Part shown: positions 63,052 to 64,000 of the stretch, in pieces | How the letters are laid out: every line of letters starts with the position of its first letter | Numbering within the stretch: position 1 is the stretch's first letter | Notes under the pieces: generated by a model | Database searches by the model: none | What the model saw: the letters and a program-made list of their open reading frames with translations, nothing else | What the model was told of the DNA's origin: nothing | Made by a program: the position numbers and the translations under genes | Origin: Desulfocurvus sp. | Lineage (GTDB): Bacteria; Desulfobacterota; Desulfovibrionia; Desulfovibrionales; Desulfovibrionaceae | Assembly (NCBI GenBank): GCA_020692325.1 | Contig: JAIMKR010000003.1 | Location: 218,230-282,229, forward strand | Length of the DNA: 64,000 bases | Direction of reading: 5' to 3'

Positions 63052-63318
63052 CTACTCCTTGCGCTGCCAGCCCAGCCGACGGTAGCAGTCGGCCATGGCG
63101 GCGTTGTGCGTGGTCTTGTCGTTATCGCGCCCGACCTTGTCCTCGCAGAAGCGGGTGTCCACCTCGAACTGCATGTCCTCCTTGCGCGGATCGGCGATGC
63201 GCGGATGCGTCCAGTCCTTGGACGGCGGCAGGCAGCCGGACAGGCCGGAAAGCCCGCACGACAGCAGCGCAAGCGCCAGAAGGCGGACGCCGAACGACAC
63301 GGTGGAACGGGCTCGCAT
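63052..63318 (-). CDS. Small lipoprotein
   Basis: This 88-aa protein has a basic start (MRAR), a hydrophobic core (LLALALLSCGL) and the lipobox LSGC, so it should be lipid-anchored. Two further Cys residues (RFCED, ADCYRR) may form a disulfide. I chose the ATG at 63318 because GGAGG lies eight bases before it. It ends 3 bases before the SDR-DUF2867 gene. I do not recognise its family. Confidence 0.68.
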   Translation of the reverse strand: MRARSTVSFGVRLLALALLSCGLSGLSGCLPPSKDWTHPRIADPRKEDMQFEVDTRFCEDKVGRDNDKTTHNAAMADCYRRLGWQRKE

Positions 63319-64000
63319 GGAAAACACCTCCGGTTGGTCGGAAAGGCCGACGTCGAGGAAGGACGCCAGGCACGGGAGGCGTAACGCCTCCCCACGACCT
63401 CAAGATATGCGTCAACAGGACGCACGAGGTCAACCCGCCACGCTCGGGAATCGTGCTCGGCGACGCGCCACGCCTCCACGAGAATGGGCACGTCCCGCGC
63501 CGAAACCGCCGCCGCCATGACGAAACGGGACAGCCGACAAACCGTCCCACACAACATTCCTCGCAAATTGACCGGACGCGCCTGCGAACGGCGGCCCGAC
63601 CAATCCCGATGCACAGGCCGGGCCGCCCCCAGCAGGCGAATACACGTTGCAGCCCCCACAGCAAGAGCGGACGCGGCCGGAGCCCGTTCTCGCCACCTCC
63701 TCGTGAGGCATCCGTCGTCCAATGGCGGACCAGCCACTCCCCGCCCTCCGCCACCGGAGGTTCCTTTAGAGATGACGAACCCCCTCCTCCTTTCCGTCGC
63801 CGCGCCTTCGGGAACAACGCGGGGGAGCGGCCATGCGCGCCAGCACAAGCCCAACGCGGGGACATGGCGAGCCGGAACGCCCGTTTGATCACGCCACCGC
63901 TTGCGCGGAACCCGTCCGTCGCCGACGCGGCGCGGACGCCCTCCCCCGCACGGTCTGGCATAGGGAACGATTTTTCATCCCCCCGACGGACTCTATCGGT
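63319..64000. other. No supported gene in the last 680 bases
   Basis: Several open frames exist on both strands, but all are rich in Arg, Pro and Gly without domain features or ribosome sites, as expected of non-coding GC-rich DNA. The region may hold the promoter of the lipoprotein-cobalamin operon and the upstream part of a gene beyond the window. I see no tRNA, repeat array or riboswitch core here. Confidence 0.5.

Noticed and set aside
63122..63961. A 279-codon open frame near the right end
   Set aside because: Low-complexity Arg/Gly/Ser-rich translation, overlap with the lipoprotein gene, and no start signals.

Overview
This GC-rich, gene-dense window looks like chromosome of a sulfate-reducing, Desulfovibrio-like bacterium (Desulfovibrionaceae; inference from gene content). 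The indicators are a tetraheme cytochrome c3 with a CX4CH heme site, a class I desulfoferrodoxin next to rubrerythrin, rubredoxin and rubredoxin:oxygen oxidoreductase, a haem-bearing chemoreceptor beside a tetraheme cytochrome, futalosine-type menaquinone genes, anaerobic-style cobalamin genes and a complete set of GAK-system genes.

Layout. 0-3.6 kb: the end of a nonribosomal peptide synthetase (thioesterase), a cyclic-peptide exporter and a secreted serine hydrolase. 3.7-6.2 kb: a DUF697 membrane protein, a secreted Cys-containing protein, an SPFH/Band 7 protein and a mini membrane protein. 6.2-8.4 kb: a solute-binding protein, a decayed duplicate of its 3' end and a palindrome-rich spacer. 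8.4-12.2 kb: a dehydratase, aminotransferase and acetyltransferase trio of the diacetylbacillosamine type. 12.2-16.3 kb: hemC, an FmdB zinc ribbon protein and lon with an Ala/Lys-rich tail. 16.4-30.4 kb: a PhoB-type regulator, a DksA/TraR protein and a PHP-glycosyltransferase on the plus strand; facing them on the minus strand are a bifunctional OlsF-like acyltransferase and the GAK operon. 30.5-32.6 kb: upp and uraA. 33-36 kb: a LysR regulator, a YjbQ protein and cobM. 36-39.6 kb: roo, rubredoxins, desulfoferrodoxin, rubrerythrin and perR. 39.7-42.4 kb: haem chemoreceptor and cytochrome. 42.5-52.5 kb: purL, an HDOD-GGDEF protein, prenyl synthase, mqnB, a UDP-sugar dehydrogenase and menG. 52.8-57 kb: a response regulator with a degenerate HD-GYP domain, a large repetitive acidic protein and cytochrome c3. 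57.2-63.3 kb: cobJ, cbiG, cobL (cbiET), cbiD, an SDR-DUF2867 protein and a lipoprotein.

The most interesting part is 16.4-30.4 kb. The GAK genes (CofD-like, HprK-related kinase, ATP-grasp, PhoU-kinase fusion, two amphi-Trp proteins, a PHP-like protein and an XXXCH protein) form a tight run of eight genes that ends in a strong terminator. I know of no assigned biochemical role for this system. Four transcription units of the region (the regulator, the DksA-glycosyltransferase unit, the acyltransferase and the GAK operon) each carry hexamers of the type GTCACA/GTAACA/TTCACC spaced 11 bp apart upstream, an arrangement like PHO boxes. With the PhoU domain and the ornithine-lipid-type acyltransferase, this suggests, as inference, a phosphate-responsive locus in which the GAK system is switched on together with membrane-lipid remodelling.
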